Source: Artemia franciscana
Lineage: Eukaryota > Arthropoda > Branchiopoda > Anostraca > Artemiidae
Length of the DNA stretch: 64,000 nucleotides
Assembly: GCF_032884065.1 (NCBI RefSeq)
Contig: NC_088879.1
Location: 20,260,038 to 20,324,037 of the forward strand
Direction: 5' to 3'
Shown here piece by piece: positions 11,431 to 24,251 of this stretch. Every line of letters starts with the position of its first letter. The stretch's first letter is position 1. A program made the position numbers and the translations under genes. Under the pieces are notes generated by a model. It was not told where the DNA came from, did no database searches, and saw only the letters and a program-made list of their open reading frames with translations.

Positions 11431-12560
11431 ATTCGATTGGAATTTGAAAGGACCAGTGCTCTTTTTAATAGTCAAACGTGATTGGAGCGCAACAAACCCC
11501 CCTCCCACGCCCAATATTTACTCAAACACATCTAATCGAAAAAATGAAATAGCAATTTTGTTGAATGTAATTTAAAGGTCAGAAATTATGTCTTTTAGGA
11601 TGACCCCCCCCCCCCAGATCCGCCAGGGTAAGGGTTTAAAGTTATGCCCTTGGGGCAATAAGGTAGGTATAGAAAGAGTGATCGTATAAACTTCAGAGGG
11701 GGCTCATTGAAGTTATAGTGCTCTTTTAAAGATTCAGAGTGACCGGAGGGTGGATACTCTCCTCTGTATCTTGGGTTTTTCCAAAATGCCTCCGATAGAA
11801 ATTTTGAGATGGCCATTTGTTGTCGTAGAAAGTTTGAAAACAGCTCATTGGATTGGAAATTGAAAGGGCCAGTGGCCTTTTTGATCATCGAAGGCAATTT
11901 GAAGGCAAAAAAAACCAGCCCAGGCCTACCATTTCCTCAAACATATCTAATCAAAATTTTGAAATAGTCATATTGTTCAACGCCATTGAAAGGTCTAGAA
12001 ATTATGTCTTTAAGGATGACACCCCCACACACACAGCCCCCAGGGCAAGGGATTTAAGTTACGCCCTGGGAGAATATAAGGTACCTATAGAAATGGAGAT
12101 CGTATAAAATTCAAAGGGGGCTCATTAGATTGATAATCAGAAGTCCCAGTGTCCTTTTTTAAGATTCTGAGTGATTGGAGGGTGTATACCCCCTCCCCCA
12201 CACCTCGGAGCTCGAAGTACATCTAATAGAAATTTTGAGCTAGCTATTTGTTCGAAGAAACTTCAAAAAAAGCACAACGATTGGCATTGAAAGTGCGAGT
12301 GACTTTTTTAACAGTCCCAAACACCTCCAATCAAAATTTTGAGATAGCCATTATTCCCAACGTTATTGAAAAATTACCCCTTCCATTGTGCCCAACGTTA
12401 TTGAACACCCCCCCCCCGAAGCCCTCTGGGCAAGGGTTGTAAGTTATGCCTTGTGGGTATATAAGATATATGTAGAAAGGGTGGTCATGTAAACCTCAGA
12501 GGGGGCTCATTGGATTGATAATCAGAAGTTCTGGATTGGTAATGAGAACGTTTTGGAAAT
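11430..12560 (+). repeat. Tandem array of ~400-425-bp dimeric units, about 2.7 copies
   Basis: Anchor 'CGTATAAACTTC...GGGGGCTCATT' recurs near 11675, 12090 and 12482. Each unit is two related ~210-bp halves: one ends in GAAATTTTGAGATGGCCAT, the other in CAAAATTTTGAGATAGCCAT, each preceded by AGTG.CCTTTTT and GTGATTGGAGGG. The short open frames across the array are by-products of the repeat. Confidence 0.8.
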
Positions 12561-12990
12561 TATGTCTTTGACAACCCCTATACCTTCTCAAGACCAGAAC
12601 ACAATTTACACTTTACTGAAAAAATAATGTTTTCAATTTGTTTTACTTGTTTAAAATGTTTTTACTAGCTATAAGAAGGAGGGAGTCCTCCCCTTCTACT
12701 CCAATTACAGCGCGAGTGTCTGGTACCCAGTTTAAGAGTAACAAGAAATTAAAGGGCAAGCAGCCCTTTTAATAGATTTATATAAATGAAAAGAGTGTAA
12801 GTTTACCCAGGTTGTAAAAGAGCGTAGATAGAATCTTTTAGGAATGATATTACGTTTTGTTTTTAGGGTCAACTTCAGAAGCTACAAAATTAAATTAATA
12901 ATTATACTGTTTGTGTCAGGATTAAAAATTGTTGAAAAAGTTTCTTCAGCATTCAAATAGCAACCCATACTATGGATTCTTATAGAAAAT
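12561..12990 (+). repeat. Tail shared with the 51080 array
   Basis: Contains CTTCTCAAGACCAGAAC, GAAAAGAGTGTAAGT, CCAGGTTGT and CCCATACTATGGATT in the same order as 53450-54370. The two arrays therefore belong to the same larger element. Confidence 0.7.
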
Positions 12991-15364
12991 TAATTTTTTA
13001 AAATAAAGAGCTTCGTGAAACAGAAAAATCAATAAAACTTCGTGACACAAAAAAGTTTTTTTTTAAATTCTTCCCTTTCAAATATGTTTAACAATAAATT
13101 GGCAAAGTTGGACTTTTAATGTAAGTTATTTGTTTAGTTTTCAGAAAATCACAAATGAAAGTATAACCTTTTCGGAGGGGTTGGCTGGTGGTAACCCCGA
13201 ATTTATGTATGGTAAAATTTCGTGACACCAAAAAGCTGTGACAATCCCATTATTTTTACTGTTTTTAATTAGCTTTATGTCGACAATATTTTTTCCTTTG
13301 ATATCCATTCCTTTCAAATATAGGGAAGAAACAATTGGCTATTTCGACTTGAGTAATCTATTAAGTTTGCTATAAAGAGCAAAAGACATTAGAGGCCAAG
13401 CCATCCTTATTTGTGCTGACGTTTCTTCGTTTTATGTCTGGGTTCGTTGTCCACTAAGCAGGTTTCATTTCTTCATTTATGATGAAATTCCACTCATTTT
13501 GAGTTTTAAATTCGCACCTTTTTTCATGTAACAACTTAATTTTCTGATCTAATAATGCATGGAAGAAATATCGCTCTTATAAAGGTGAACCTATTGCACT
13601 AAATAATCCGTATATTATTAACTTATAATAGCAATGTTAGCTTATGGGGCAAAACCTCAAAAGTTCGCCTCTCCCCCAAAAATACTTCTAGGCACACAGA
13701 TGAATCAAGGACGGTATTACTGGAAGGAATGATGGGGTAATATTCTTCCCCTCCCCCTGGACTCGTAGATTCATTAGAAAGTTTAAAACAAAAATAAACT
13801 TTAAAAATTTACCACTGCCAAGAGAGGGAGTAGAAGGTTTGAACCTTTCCCCCCCAAAAAAATGTTTATCAGACTCGTAAAATGTAACAAAAATGCATGT
13901 AAACAATTTACTGATGCGGTTTTAATTGTTTTTGTGTAAGCTCCCCCTCCCTCCATCCAATCGAAATCAATTCAATTTATTGACCATGCTGATAATTTTA
14001 AAATCTACTACATAATATTGAATTTTACTAAGCATTGTAAAGAGAGTATGAAGCAGAAACAAAATCACAAACATTTCACATCGTATATTTGCAATTATCA
14101 TTTTCAAGCACATCCAGTATTTATTGACCTAGAATTTAAATGACTAGGTATTGAATGAAAAGACACCGACTTGTATTTTAATAAGTCAGTATAAAGAGAG
14201 AATGCGTTAATTTGGCATGTGCCCTGATATAAACTCAAAAGACTTATCTGAAGGTCAGACATTCACCGCTGAGATCTCCAAAGGACTGTCGGTGTCCTCT
14301 GACTTTTGCCGACTAAAAGAAAGGAAGTCAAATTCAAATACACACCTCTAAATCATTCAGTTGAGAAACAAATTAAAATTGAAGTAATAACGAAAAAGAA
14401 ATTCATTTTTCCCATTTACAGATAACCTGAAAATTTAGATGTTTTGATAAAGCCACATTACATAATTTCAAAATTTACTAAGGAAATGAGAAAGAAAAGG
14501 GTCAAATGAAGAACTAGAAATAAAATATAATAGTTACGAGGTTTTGGCCTTGCCTGAGGTTTCGCAGAAACTAGAGCACTCCTCCTTGAAACCCACATAT
14601 TTATTTTCCAAAAGACATCCTTGAACATATTTTATACGTGCTAAATAAGGGTCTATTATGCATTTGATTCCCCAGCCAGACATTTGTGCAGAAATTTGTT
14701 GACAGGAGCGGTATGGACAAAAAAAAAAACAATAATAGGCAATTTAAGAGATTATTCCTATTAACTTGGACAGACACATAAGTATGGGATGGTTGATATC
14801 TTGTATTTTCTAAATAATTAGTCTATTTTTGTATTTGTAAGAGAATTTCCACCACCACCCTCACCCCCTTAATAAATTATTGCTTGCCGAGTGATAAAAT
14901 GCCGAAATACATCAATTTTGATATGTTGATAATAAAATTGATGGTGTGATTAATTTTGTATAGGAGCCTAGTAAAATCAGGTACTGAGAGGCGAGGACCA
15001 CTGCTTTTGTCTAAAAAATTTCGTGATTTTTCCTATATATTTCTTGTATTTGACTCTTCTCTTCACAGTAGCAACAGGAACCAGCGTTTGCCTCCCCCAC
15101 CCCTGCAAAAAATTTCTACCGTGAGTGATTCCCCCAGAAAATCCTCCACGCCCCCATATGGATAGCTCCCCCACAAGCAAGATTCAGCATCCACAGCAAG
15201 ATAACAGCCTAAACCAGAAACATTCCCATAAAGCAATCGGGACTTGATATTAATTTCAACTCCCCCCGATCCTTCCTTAGAACTATTTCTGTATTATATG
15301 AAGACTCAAAGAGGGTTAGGATGTTTTTGCGTTAAATACATCTGTCCCCCCCACCCTAACTGTA
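12991..15364. other. Intergenic stretch, nothing recognised
   Basis: AT-rich with C-rich patches typical of decayed repeats (for example near 13670-13950 and 14850). No conserved coding region, tRNA or clear element boundary seen. Confidence 0.4.
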
Positions 15365-16170
15365 AAACAATCAGAGAATCCTACTGTAGAGGTTTTAAGC
15401 TCTAATCTGGGCATCTCCATATATTTAGAATTGTGTATTTTTTGCCAAAAAAATGATCACGGATAAAAACAACAACAAGTAAAACAACAGTATATTTATT
15501 TAAGACAGTGAAATTTGTTTAAACCTTAAAAATATTTTGCCTCTATATCCAAGAGCAAACTACTCCGCTAACAATGTATATAAATGAAATAAAACTTGCA
15601 ACGAAATGGAAAAATTAAAAAAGCTCCAAGTTTGTTGTTTTTATGATGGAAAGGCAGTGTGGTCTTCGTCAGTATTTAAAGATTAAATTAAAAAAAAAAT
15701 TCATCTTGAAATAAGGAGCAACATTAAAACTTAAAAGGAACAGAAATTATTCCATATATCAAAGGGCCTGTCTCCTCCAAATATTGGCTCTTTGTAACAA
15801 CTCTGCTTTTCAAATTAATGTAAAACTTTAACGTAAAGAGCTTGGCAAAATTCCCCTTTTCAGAGTTTGGCTTACTACTGAGCCGCATCGCTCCTTACTT
15901 ACAGTTTGTTATCATGAACTGTTTGATCATGGATGTGTGTTGGTTGTTACTGTTTTGGTTCCACCAGGGATGATCGTATCGATCCATAGGTCCTAGAAGA
16001 TCAGAAGAAGGTCCATTCAAACAAAAAAACAAAAGTTTATATGCCCTTTTGAGTGACCAAACACAGTGGAGGGTAACTAGCCCTTTTCTCATGACCCTTT
16101 TCACCCAAAGACCTCCAAATGAAATTTTGAGATATCCATTTGGTTCATCATAATTGAGGTGCAGTAGGGC
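15365..16170 (+). repeat. Decayed family A middle part with a nested reverse fragment
   Basis: CAGAGAATCCTACTGTAGAG and TGTATTTTTTGCC (15375-15450), then GATGATCGTATCGA and a 210-bp-type unit (15970-16160) follow the order seen in complete copies. Between them, 15705-15935 reads in reverse: it starts in a palindrome-tail half and ends with GAACTGTTTGA, the reverse complement of the family A head. Confidence 0.6.
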
Positions 16171-16509
16171 CTAGCGTCCCAACAGTGACCAAGTTAATTC
16201 AGGTTATGTTCGATGATATTGTGTGCAGTGAGGTATAATAAAAAACCGCCTTAATTCAAATTACCTTTTCCAAAACAATCAGAGTCAAGCATTCCCCTTT
16301 TCCTAACGACAAATCCTGTAACTAAAAAGGTAATTTGCACAATTAAAAATCCTTGTCCTAGAGACTTTGGGGGGACATTGTATCCCCAGAGGCATAGTTA
16401 CTAGACCTTTTGTCGATTTTGAGCAAAGTCACTTTTGAAAACTTTGATCAGTATTGAGGTAAGGAGGTATTTAAAAACATGAACAAATAGACAGGGCTCC
16501 TTGTAGAAA
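16171..16509. other. Short unassigned stretch before the LINE fragment
   Basis: No gene or repeat recognised; it may be the decayed 5' part of the LINE that follows. Confidence 0.3.
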
Positions 16510-16729
16510 CATAGCATTTTTATTAGAAGAATTTAATGCCCAATTCGGTAGAAATAGGGATATATGGTATCCAAGTCTAGGTAAATTTGATGCAGAAAAA
16601 GAAAATAGTAGCGGCTATAGACTGCTGCAATCTTGTAGGCATAACGATCTAGTTATAACCAGTACACTATTGGCCCCAAAAGTCAACATGGTACTCACCT
16701 GATGGTAATACAGCTAACCTTATTGATTA
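16510..16729 (+). pseudogene. LINE endonuclease fragment, 5' side of an insertion
   Basis: Reads as part of an APE-type endonuclease of a non-LTR retrotransposon: LLEEFNAQFGRNRDIW, then NSSGYRLLQSCRHNDLVIT and, after a frameshift, STWYSPDGNTANLIDY. The frame breaks at a family A insertion and resumes at 18271. Confidence 0.8.
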
Positions 16730-18270
16730 TCAAACAGTTCGTGGTAACGAACTGTAGTAAGAAGCGATCCGGCTCAATAGTAAACAAAACTTTTAAAATG
16801 GGTTTTGATGCTAATACATAAATCAAAAGAATCAAATTTTTATGCTGATTTAAAATATATAAATTTCATCAAAATTAGTCTTACTTATCAAAAGTCACGA
16901 GCCTGAGAAAATTTGCCTTATTTTGGGAAATAGGGGGAAACACCTTCTAAAAGTCATAGAATCTTAACAAAAATCACACCACCACATTCAGCGTATCACA
17001 GAACCCTACTGTCGAATTTTCAAGCTCCCATCTACAAAAATGTGGAATTTCGTATTTTTTGCAAGAAGACGCGATCACGGGTGCGAGTTTTTTTTGTTGT
17101 TTTTTTCCCAGGAGTGATCGTATCGACCCAGTGGTCCTAGAATGTTACGAGAGGGCTCATTCTAACGGAAATTGAAAGTTCATGTGCCCTTTTATATTGA
17201 TCAAAAATATTGGAGGGCACCTATACCCCCTCCCACGCTTATTTTTTCCATTTTGTTCAGCATAGTCGAAAAACCTAATAATTATGTCTTTGGGGACAAT
17301 TTTCCTCACAGTCCCCAGGGGAGGGACTAGAAGTTACAAACTTTGACTAGTGTTTACATATAGTAATGGTTATTTGAAACTGTACAGACGTTTTCAGGGG
17401 AATTTTTTTCTTGGATATGGAGAGGGTTACATGGGAGGATCTTTCCATGGAGGAACTTGTCATGGGAGGATCTTTCCATGGAGGAACTTGTCATGGGAGG
17501 AGAGAATTTCCACGGGGCGCAGGATGTTTTAATATCATTTAAAACAAAAACAATGAAAAGATAAATATGAAAAGTTTTTTCAACTGAAAGTAAAGAGCAG
17601 CATTAAAACAAAACAAACGGAAATTATTCCGCATATGAGGGGTTCATCTCCTTCTAAATACCTGCTCTTTACGCTAAAGTATTTTTAGTAATTTCAACTA
17701 TTTCTTCTACGGCCTTTACGATTCAGGGGTCAGTCTTAAGGAATTGGGACAAAATTTAAGCTTTAGTGTAAAGAGCAAGGTATTAAAGAGGGGACAAACC
17801 CTCTCATTTACGTAATAAAAATATACGAATATAGAAGTTCGTTACGAAAGATAATTCGGAAGTTACCTTTTTAAGTTAGAAAAAACTTTTGAAATTAAAA
17901 GTTAGTTGCCTTTTTAAGTAACCAAAAGATTGAAGGGCAACTAAACCTCCTCCCCACCCCTTTTTTCTCAAAATCGTCCTATCAAAACTAAGAAAAGCCA
18001 TTTAGCCAAAAAAAAATATGCAAATTTTGTTCTAAGTATAAGTTGTTGTTTTTTTACTGAAAGTAGGGAGCGACATTAAAACTTAAAACGAACAGAAATT
18101 ACTCCGTTATATGAAAGGGGCTGTTCCCTCCTCAACGCTCTGCTCTTTACGCTAAAGTTTTTTTCTGTTTTAAAAAGTAGATTTTTTTAAACAATACGGA
18201 GTAATTTCTGTTCATTTTAAGTTTTATTGCCGCTCCTTACTTTCAGTTAAAAATTCGTTTTTCTATTTAA
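16730..18270 (+). mobile_element. Complete family A element inserted in a LINE (1541 bp)
   Basis: The surrounding LINE frame fixes both ends: ...GATTA before and TGTTATTC... after. The element starts TCAAACAG with a perfect 8-bp stem and 4-base loop (CAGTTCGT-GGTA-ACGAACTG). AGTAAGAAGCGATCC follows. It ends in GCTCCTTACTTTCAG ... TTTAA, so the block AGTAAGGAGCG occurs near both ends in opposite orientation. The middle has one 210-bp-type unit (about 17110-17280) and a 32-bp direct repeat. The palindromic tail is partly deleted. No transposase is present, no target-site duplication is visible, and insertion is between A and T. Confidence 0.75.
17430..17500 (+). repeat. 32-bp direct repeat, 2.2 copies
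   Basis: CATGGGAGGATCTTTCCATG followed by GAGGAACTTGT is repeated directly; a single similar copy occurs in the other complete element near 60687. Confidence 0.85.
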
Positions 18271-20060
18271 TGTTATTCTAGACCGAAAACTGGCAGGATC
18301 AATACAAGATACTAGGATATCCAAGAGTGATGTTGTTGATTTTAAAAGTCTATTAGTGTTTTGAGTTGTTTGAGAGTTGAGGGTGTTTGAGAGAAGCTTT
18401 CCAGGAACAGTTTAATTCTAAAATGGGGAGTTTAATTTTTGACAATGCAGAAGATGGACAGAACAATTTTATTAAAATAGTTTGTGTAGTCGCTGACGAT
18501 GTTGTAGGGAAGACAGTTAGAAACATTGCTAGGAATATTATGTGAAAATGCTTTATGTTTAATAGAGAGAAGAAGGATCTTGTAAAAGCAGATTGTATGA
18601 CAATAAAAGGAATGTAAAGAAAGTAGAGAAAATATTAAAATGGGAATTAAGGAGCTGTGAAGTGGAGGCCATGGAAAAAATTGCCAAAGATCTGGGAGAT
18701 GTAGTCAAACGGCGTAATAGTAAAATATTATACTGCCATGTTAATAGATTGAGAGAGAATAGTCAATCCAGGCTTGTCCCACTTTTGATGCCAAGAAGCT
18801 TTATTTTGTGAGTAAGAATTAGTAACATTACTGAAAAAAATTAAAAAATAGCAAAGCCCCAGGTGCTGATAGTGTAGTAAATGAGTTTTTCAAATATGGT
18901 AGTTGTGAGGTTACAGATAAGCTACTAAAGATTATGAATAGGATTTTTGAAAAAGGGGAAGTACCTAGCGATTTTAGGCAAACTCTAACTAAAATCTTCT
19001 GTAAGACAGGTGATAAGAGTGAGCGTGGTAATTATAAAGGCATTAGCCTAGTTTCTGTAGGAGGCAAATTACTTAGCATGATTATACCTTTTAGACTTAA
19101 GAATGTTGTATATAAAGTTTTAACAGTAGAACAGTGCGGTCTTAGGTTCGGCTGATAGAAGAGCCATAGCGAAGGTCTTATCCTCGTATGGTATGCCAGA
19201 AAAATACTTTAACGGGAATCTCTATCTACGAGAACAACATTTCTGCAATTAAGGTTAACTCCTTATCAGGAGTTACGCAGGGTTGTGTTATAGCCCCGAT
19301 TATAGGGATTATTTTGATGGACTTTGTCCTAAGAAGCACAGCAAAGGCAATAGGAGAACATGAAATCAAATGGGGAAGTTAAACTCTATTAGACTTAGAG
19401 TATGCCGATGATTGAAGCATCTTAGATGAAAAACTTAGCAAAATGAATGAATTTTTGGAGGCTGGGCAACGAGAAGATCAATCAAGTATATAACTTCACT
19501 TACCTAAGTAGTATTACTAGTAAAGCCGGTGGGTGCAGTGAAGATGTTAAAAGTAGAATAGCCAAGACCCAGGGTGTTTCGCCCAGTTTAAAAAAAAAAG
19601 TCTGGAAGAATAGATGGATAAGTCTGTGAACCAAAATTAGAATATTGGAAGCTACAGTGATGGTCGTTCTGTCAAGGATGGTCAGTCAAGGGTCGTTCTG
19701 AAGCTTGGGCAATCCGAAAAAGGAAAGAGGATTTGCTAGATGTTTTCCAGAGAAATCGCCTACAGATCTTTTTGGGCAGCCGACTGACTGACCGCTTTTC
19801 GAACAGTAAGCTGTACGGGAAATGTGGATAAATCCTGCTATCTAGAGCTATAATGAGAGAAAGGATGAAATGGCTGGTATATGTTGAAGGATGAAGGATG
19901 AGAGATTGCCAAAGAAAGTGCCTGTCGGCCAACCATCTAAGGTAAAGAGAAAAGCAGCTCGTCCCCAAATGGGAAGGGAAGATGTCGTAAGGAAAGATTT
20001 ATGGAAAATGGGAACTTCTTGAGAAGGCGTATAGAGCTTTGAATAGATTGGATAGAATAC
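18271..20060 (+). pseudogene. LINE (EN end, RT, C-terminal part), decayed
   Basis: Continues the endonuclease with VILDRKLAGSIQDTR. The reverse transcriptase region follows: APGADSVVNEFF, GNYKGISLVSVGGKLLS and EQCGLRFG at 18855-19155, then SLSGVTQGCVIAPI and the catalytic box LEYADD near 19395-19415, interrupted by stops and frameshifts. The C-terminal part (about 19640-20060) has KLYGKCG, SRAIMRERMKWL and an ALNRLDR end. The architecture (APE endonuclease then RT) is that of a non-LTR retrotransposon; I do not assign a clade. Multiple stops make it inactive. Confidence 0.85.
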
Positions 20061-20450
20061 ATTTTTTTTTATTTGACTTGGTTGGAGCAACAGAAAAAAA
20101 ATCCAATTTTTCATAGAAATGAATGATAAGTAAATAACTACCATTGTCAATAACGAAAGCATAAGAGCCTAACTAGTGATAACATTCAATCAAAGAATCA
20201 GTTTTTTACTGTAATCCTAAATATTTTACTTATTAGTAATTAATGCAGTTATTAGTACACAAGTAAGTCCTGAACGGAATCCTGGCAATTTTTGCATTTT
20301 CCCTCTAAACAGATCCGTTTTTTTATATCTTTTTTTCATGAGTGAAAAAACCTTTCTTTTCTGAAAAAGACCTTTCTTGTCTGTTTTTCAGATGCCAGGT
20401 TTCAGAAGCTTATATTAGGACGGGGACGACGTTGCTATTGAATAGATGAA
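20061..20450. other. Short unassigned stretch between two LINEs
   Basis: AT-rich; no feature recognised. Confidence 0.35.
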
Positions 20451-22760
20451 GTTCGAGTATGAGGTAGAAACTCTGCGACCTCATACCAATTTCAGTCTAT
20501 TCAATGTACCAGAGGCCTGCCCGATGCAATTTGATATATCTTTTTCCGTAAAACCCATATTTATCACTGTGCTCCCAAGGTTATATTTAGAACCTGCTCA
20601 ATGTGTTGGTTATAGCATCTCAGGTGTAAAGGTGAATCCGTTGCTGACATACTTTTCGTTTTATCAGCGTTGATTCTTAGTCCCATGAGTCAGCCTCTGT
20701 CACGTACAGTTTCTAGTAAATCTTTTAGTCTTCGTTTACGAGAATCAGTGAGCGTAATATCGTCAGCAAAGTCTAAATCATTAATTTAGTATTCTACAAT
20801 TAGTTGTTCAATGGTTAGGGCAAGCAGGAAAGGTGACAAGACATAGCCTTGTTTAACACCAGAAAGGACACAAAAGTATCTTGTCCTTCCTTCTATCGTC
20901 TTAGCACAATATTTTGAGTCTTCGTTTAAAGCGATTATGAGGGACACCAACTTCTCAGGGATTCCATAAAGGTTTAGTGATTTCTATAAAGTCTCACAAT
21001 GCAGCGAGTCAAAGGCCTTTTCAAAGTCTATAAATTTCATGTAAAATTTGCTTTGCCACCCTCGGCTAACAACCTTAAGGTGAAGATCAAATCGGTACAT
21101 GAACGTCCTGGTCTATAGCCATACTGCTCTTCTCTCAAGTACTTGCCGAGTGGACTCTGTATTCTTTGGAGGATTCTTAGTTCAAGAAGTTTACCAGGTA
21201 TGGATGACAGACTAATACCTCTCCAATTCCCAGGTAGTGTTTTATCACCTTTTTTGAAGAGTTTTATGAGTGTGCTGCGCTTCCAATCTGTTGGTACTTT
21301 TGTGCCATCCAAATTTTTTGGAATAAGGACAGCCATATAGACATGCATGAATTGATTGATGCCTTTATCAACTCCGTCGTGATACGGTCTTCGCCAGGTG
21401 GCTTGCTGTTTTCTAATTTCTTTGCGACTGTCAGTAATTCGCTACGAATCGAGTGTTTTGCATTGATGTCTTGCTTGAGGAAAGCTATAGAGGTTGTCTA
21501 AAAGCTTATCAGGCGGTGGTCTATTCAAACCTTTTCAAAATGGTTGGCCCATGTCTCATCAATAGCCGACAACTCGGTGATGAGAACGCCATCAGAATTT
21601 TTTATAGGTCCATCTTGAATCGGTTTCTTGTCTATTATTTCATTCGTTAGTTTATAAAGGGTCCTAGAGTCTCTTCTCTTTGCTGTATCTTCAGCTTGTA
21701 TTACTTTCTGCTCAGTGTAGTTCCTCTTATCTGCCCGGCGCTTTTTTGATTTCTTTGTCGATCCCCCTATAATCGCTTTGCTCTGTCTATTTGTACACTT
21801 GGTACATGGGCATCCAGGAGTTGGCTTCTTGTCTTTTTCCTTTCAGCGATCAGGTCCCACGTCTTTTGGGAGAGCCCTTCATCATTCAGTTTTGGACGGT
21901 ATCCAATTTTTGCTTCAACCACTTTTTGATAGCATGACTCTATTATCTCCTATATTGTGTCACAATGTGCATCTTCAGGCAAAAAAATGGTTTCAAACTT
22001 ATTGGATAATTTGATATTGAATAACGTATTCAGTTTTTTGTCTTTTAGCTTTGCTGATGCAAAAAGTGGTTTTGCAGGTAGTGGGCACTTTCTTGTATGC
22101 TTTTTTAGTTTCAAAAGAATGGTGGCTATCATCAAATTGTAATCAGATCCTACATATGCTCCTCTATAAGCTCTTACATCCTGCAGGCTTGAGAGCCATT
22201 TCCTATTAATTAGACAATGATCGATTTGGTTTCTTATTCGACAATCAGGTGGAGTCCAGGAGTATTTATGTATGTCTGGATGAAGAAAAATACTTCTTCC
22301 TATCACTAGATCATGTAAAAGGGAAAAATCAATCAGTAATTCCCCGTTGTCATTTCGCTCTCAAATACCATGCTTTCGGAGGACCTCCTGACAGAAAGTG
22401 TGTAGAATTATTAATATTGGGGTTCAACTTATCATAACTTTGGCAGGAACTGTTAGCAAAAGGGCCACTCCTTGACCTCTTGACGCATCATTACTGCTGT
22501 ATATAATAGTGTGATCTTTTTTTGGCCCATACCCGTCCATCGTACTTCAGAAAGCTAGGATATCAATTTTATATTGAATCATCTGCTTTATGACTTGTTC
22601 CGTCTTTGAGAGTTGGAAATGGTTCTCACGTTCCAGAAGACGATTTTAAGCCTTTTCTTAGCAGTCAAAAATCTTTTCCTTGGGCATGCATTATTCGTCG
22701 TCAATATAGGGATTGATTCGAGGCTATTCGTTGAAGTTTCGTTTGTAAATTGGTTTTTCC
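20450..22760 (-). pseudogene. Second LINE (endonuclease + RT), minus strand, decayed
   Basis: Read on the minus strand, the endonuclease starts near 22660 with LKIVFWNVRTI. It continues with SEVRWTGMG and, at 22306-21950, YSWTPPDCRIRNQIDHCLIN and DVRAYRGAYVGSDYN. The RT follows at 21348-20680: NWRGISLSSIPGKLLELRIL, EEQYGYRPGRSCTDLIFTLR, FIDFEKAFDSL, LYGIPEKLVSLI, LSGVKQGYVLSPF and the catalytic box DLDFADDI near 20790-20760. Stops and frameshifts are scattered through it. It differs from the plus-strand LINE next door, so two subfamilies are present. Confidence 0.85.
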
Positions 22761-24251
22761 TCCACTGCACGTTCATGCTGTAGAGTCTCAGGTGGGGTCA
22801 CAAGCCCCCAGCCCAACCCTCCTTTACCCAATCCTCCTCCTTTACCCAGGCTTGGTACTGGCTACTAACGAAATAATCCGACAATTGGCAGGGTTTACTT
22901 CATACACACTAAAGTACTTCATACAAATAGAAAAAGAAAATAACATCATTTAAAATTGCTGAAAACTAAGTTACCAGCAGTACCTGCCATCCTAAAGAAG
23001 TGTCTTGGCGGGACTGATGATGACCTGCCTTGCCTTTTCCACCTCTGTTCTAGTAGATATGAGAATGTAATATTTTAGCTGTATAAAGAAGCAATTTAAT
23101 TCTTTCCCACTCCCATCCTACATCTTTCAACATTTATATGAAGCCCAATGAAGAGTAAACAGTTTGTCCATTAAAATATTCTTTTAAGGAATCTACCCTG
23201 TTCCCACATAAACAATAACTCACCCACTCCCCTCATAATAGCTGATACGCAATTACATATCACCAAAAGTAGCCTAATTTTATTACAAATAAAGCGTATC
23301 AACTTGGTTGAATCCAGTACTGCTACCATTGACTTCTCAGAATTTTAAATTAATTACATGTTCGTCCTCTTTGGGATAAAGTCCCAACCCTAGCCTAATC
23401 TGTATGGTCTCTTAAGAAAGAGCTTTAAATTTAAGTTGGAGTGAGTTCCTTCTCAGTTATCTTGGACCTTCAGTTTGATGCAATCACCCCTGGGAAAAAC
23501 AAATAAACATGCATCGACGATGTTTCTTCTAAAAAAAGCGAAATTCCACATTTTGAAGATTGGACCTTGAGACATCTATGGTAGATGAAACATCTCTGAT
23601 ATGATGTATCTAATAAAGGGGTTTTCAATAAGATTGCTTGCCCTTTTTGGGGGGAGTTTCCCCTTTTTTCAAAAATCAGGCAATTTTTTTGAAATTTTTG
23701 GTTTTGGGTGGGTAAAAATAAACTGAAGAATTTATATATTTAGAATCGGCATAAAAAGCCATTACTGTCGGTGTAGCAATTGTCTTGAGAATTCTATTTT
23801 TAGTTTTGATGAATATTCGTCCAAGTGGCTTTTTACTTCCAGTTTTTTTTCACAAACTATTTGATAAGATTCTTTTATGACGAAATACTTTTGGAGCCTG
23901 TTCATTTTATTTAGTTGAACATGGCAATAAAAAACAAAGAGGGCTAATTTGACAACTGGGTAGTAAGTTTAAATTTTGTTATTCTTTCGCTATTCTATTT
24001 TTTAACGTCTGAATATACAAGAGATTTAAGATCAAGGAGGCGAGTTGTCCTGTTTTCAAAGAGGCCGTTATAAAATCAAAAGGTGGTACCTCTGCAGGCA
24101 GGATGATTTTTGAGCATCTCTGCTCCTTCTGTGAACTATTCTAAGCCGTAGAAAATCACATAAAGACAAGTCTACATCTGTTATAATCTACGGAAGCAAT
24201 AAATCTTTCTGTAATTTTGGTTTGAGTTTAATTTTCTTTTAAGATTAGATG
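22761..24251. other. Intergenic stretch with one family A fragment
   Basis: Around 23475-23590 is a reverse-orientation fragment of family A (AAATTCCACATTTTGAAGAT and neighbours). The rest shows no gene or recognisable repeat. Confidence 0.4.
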
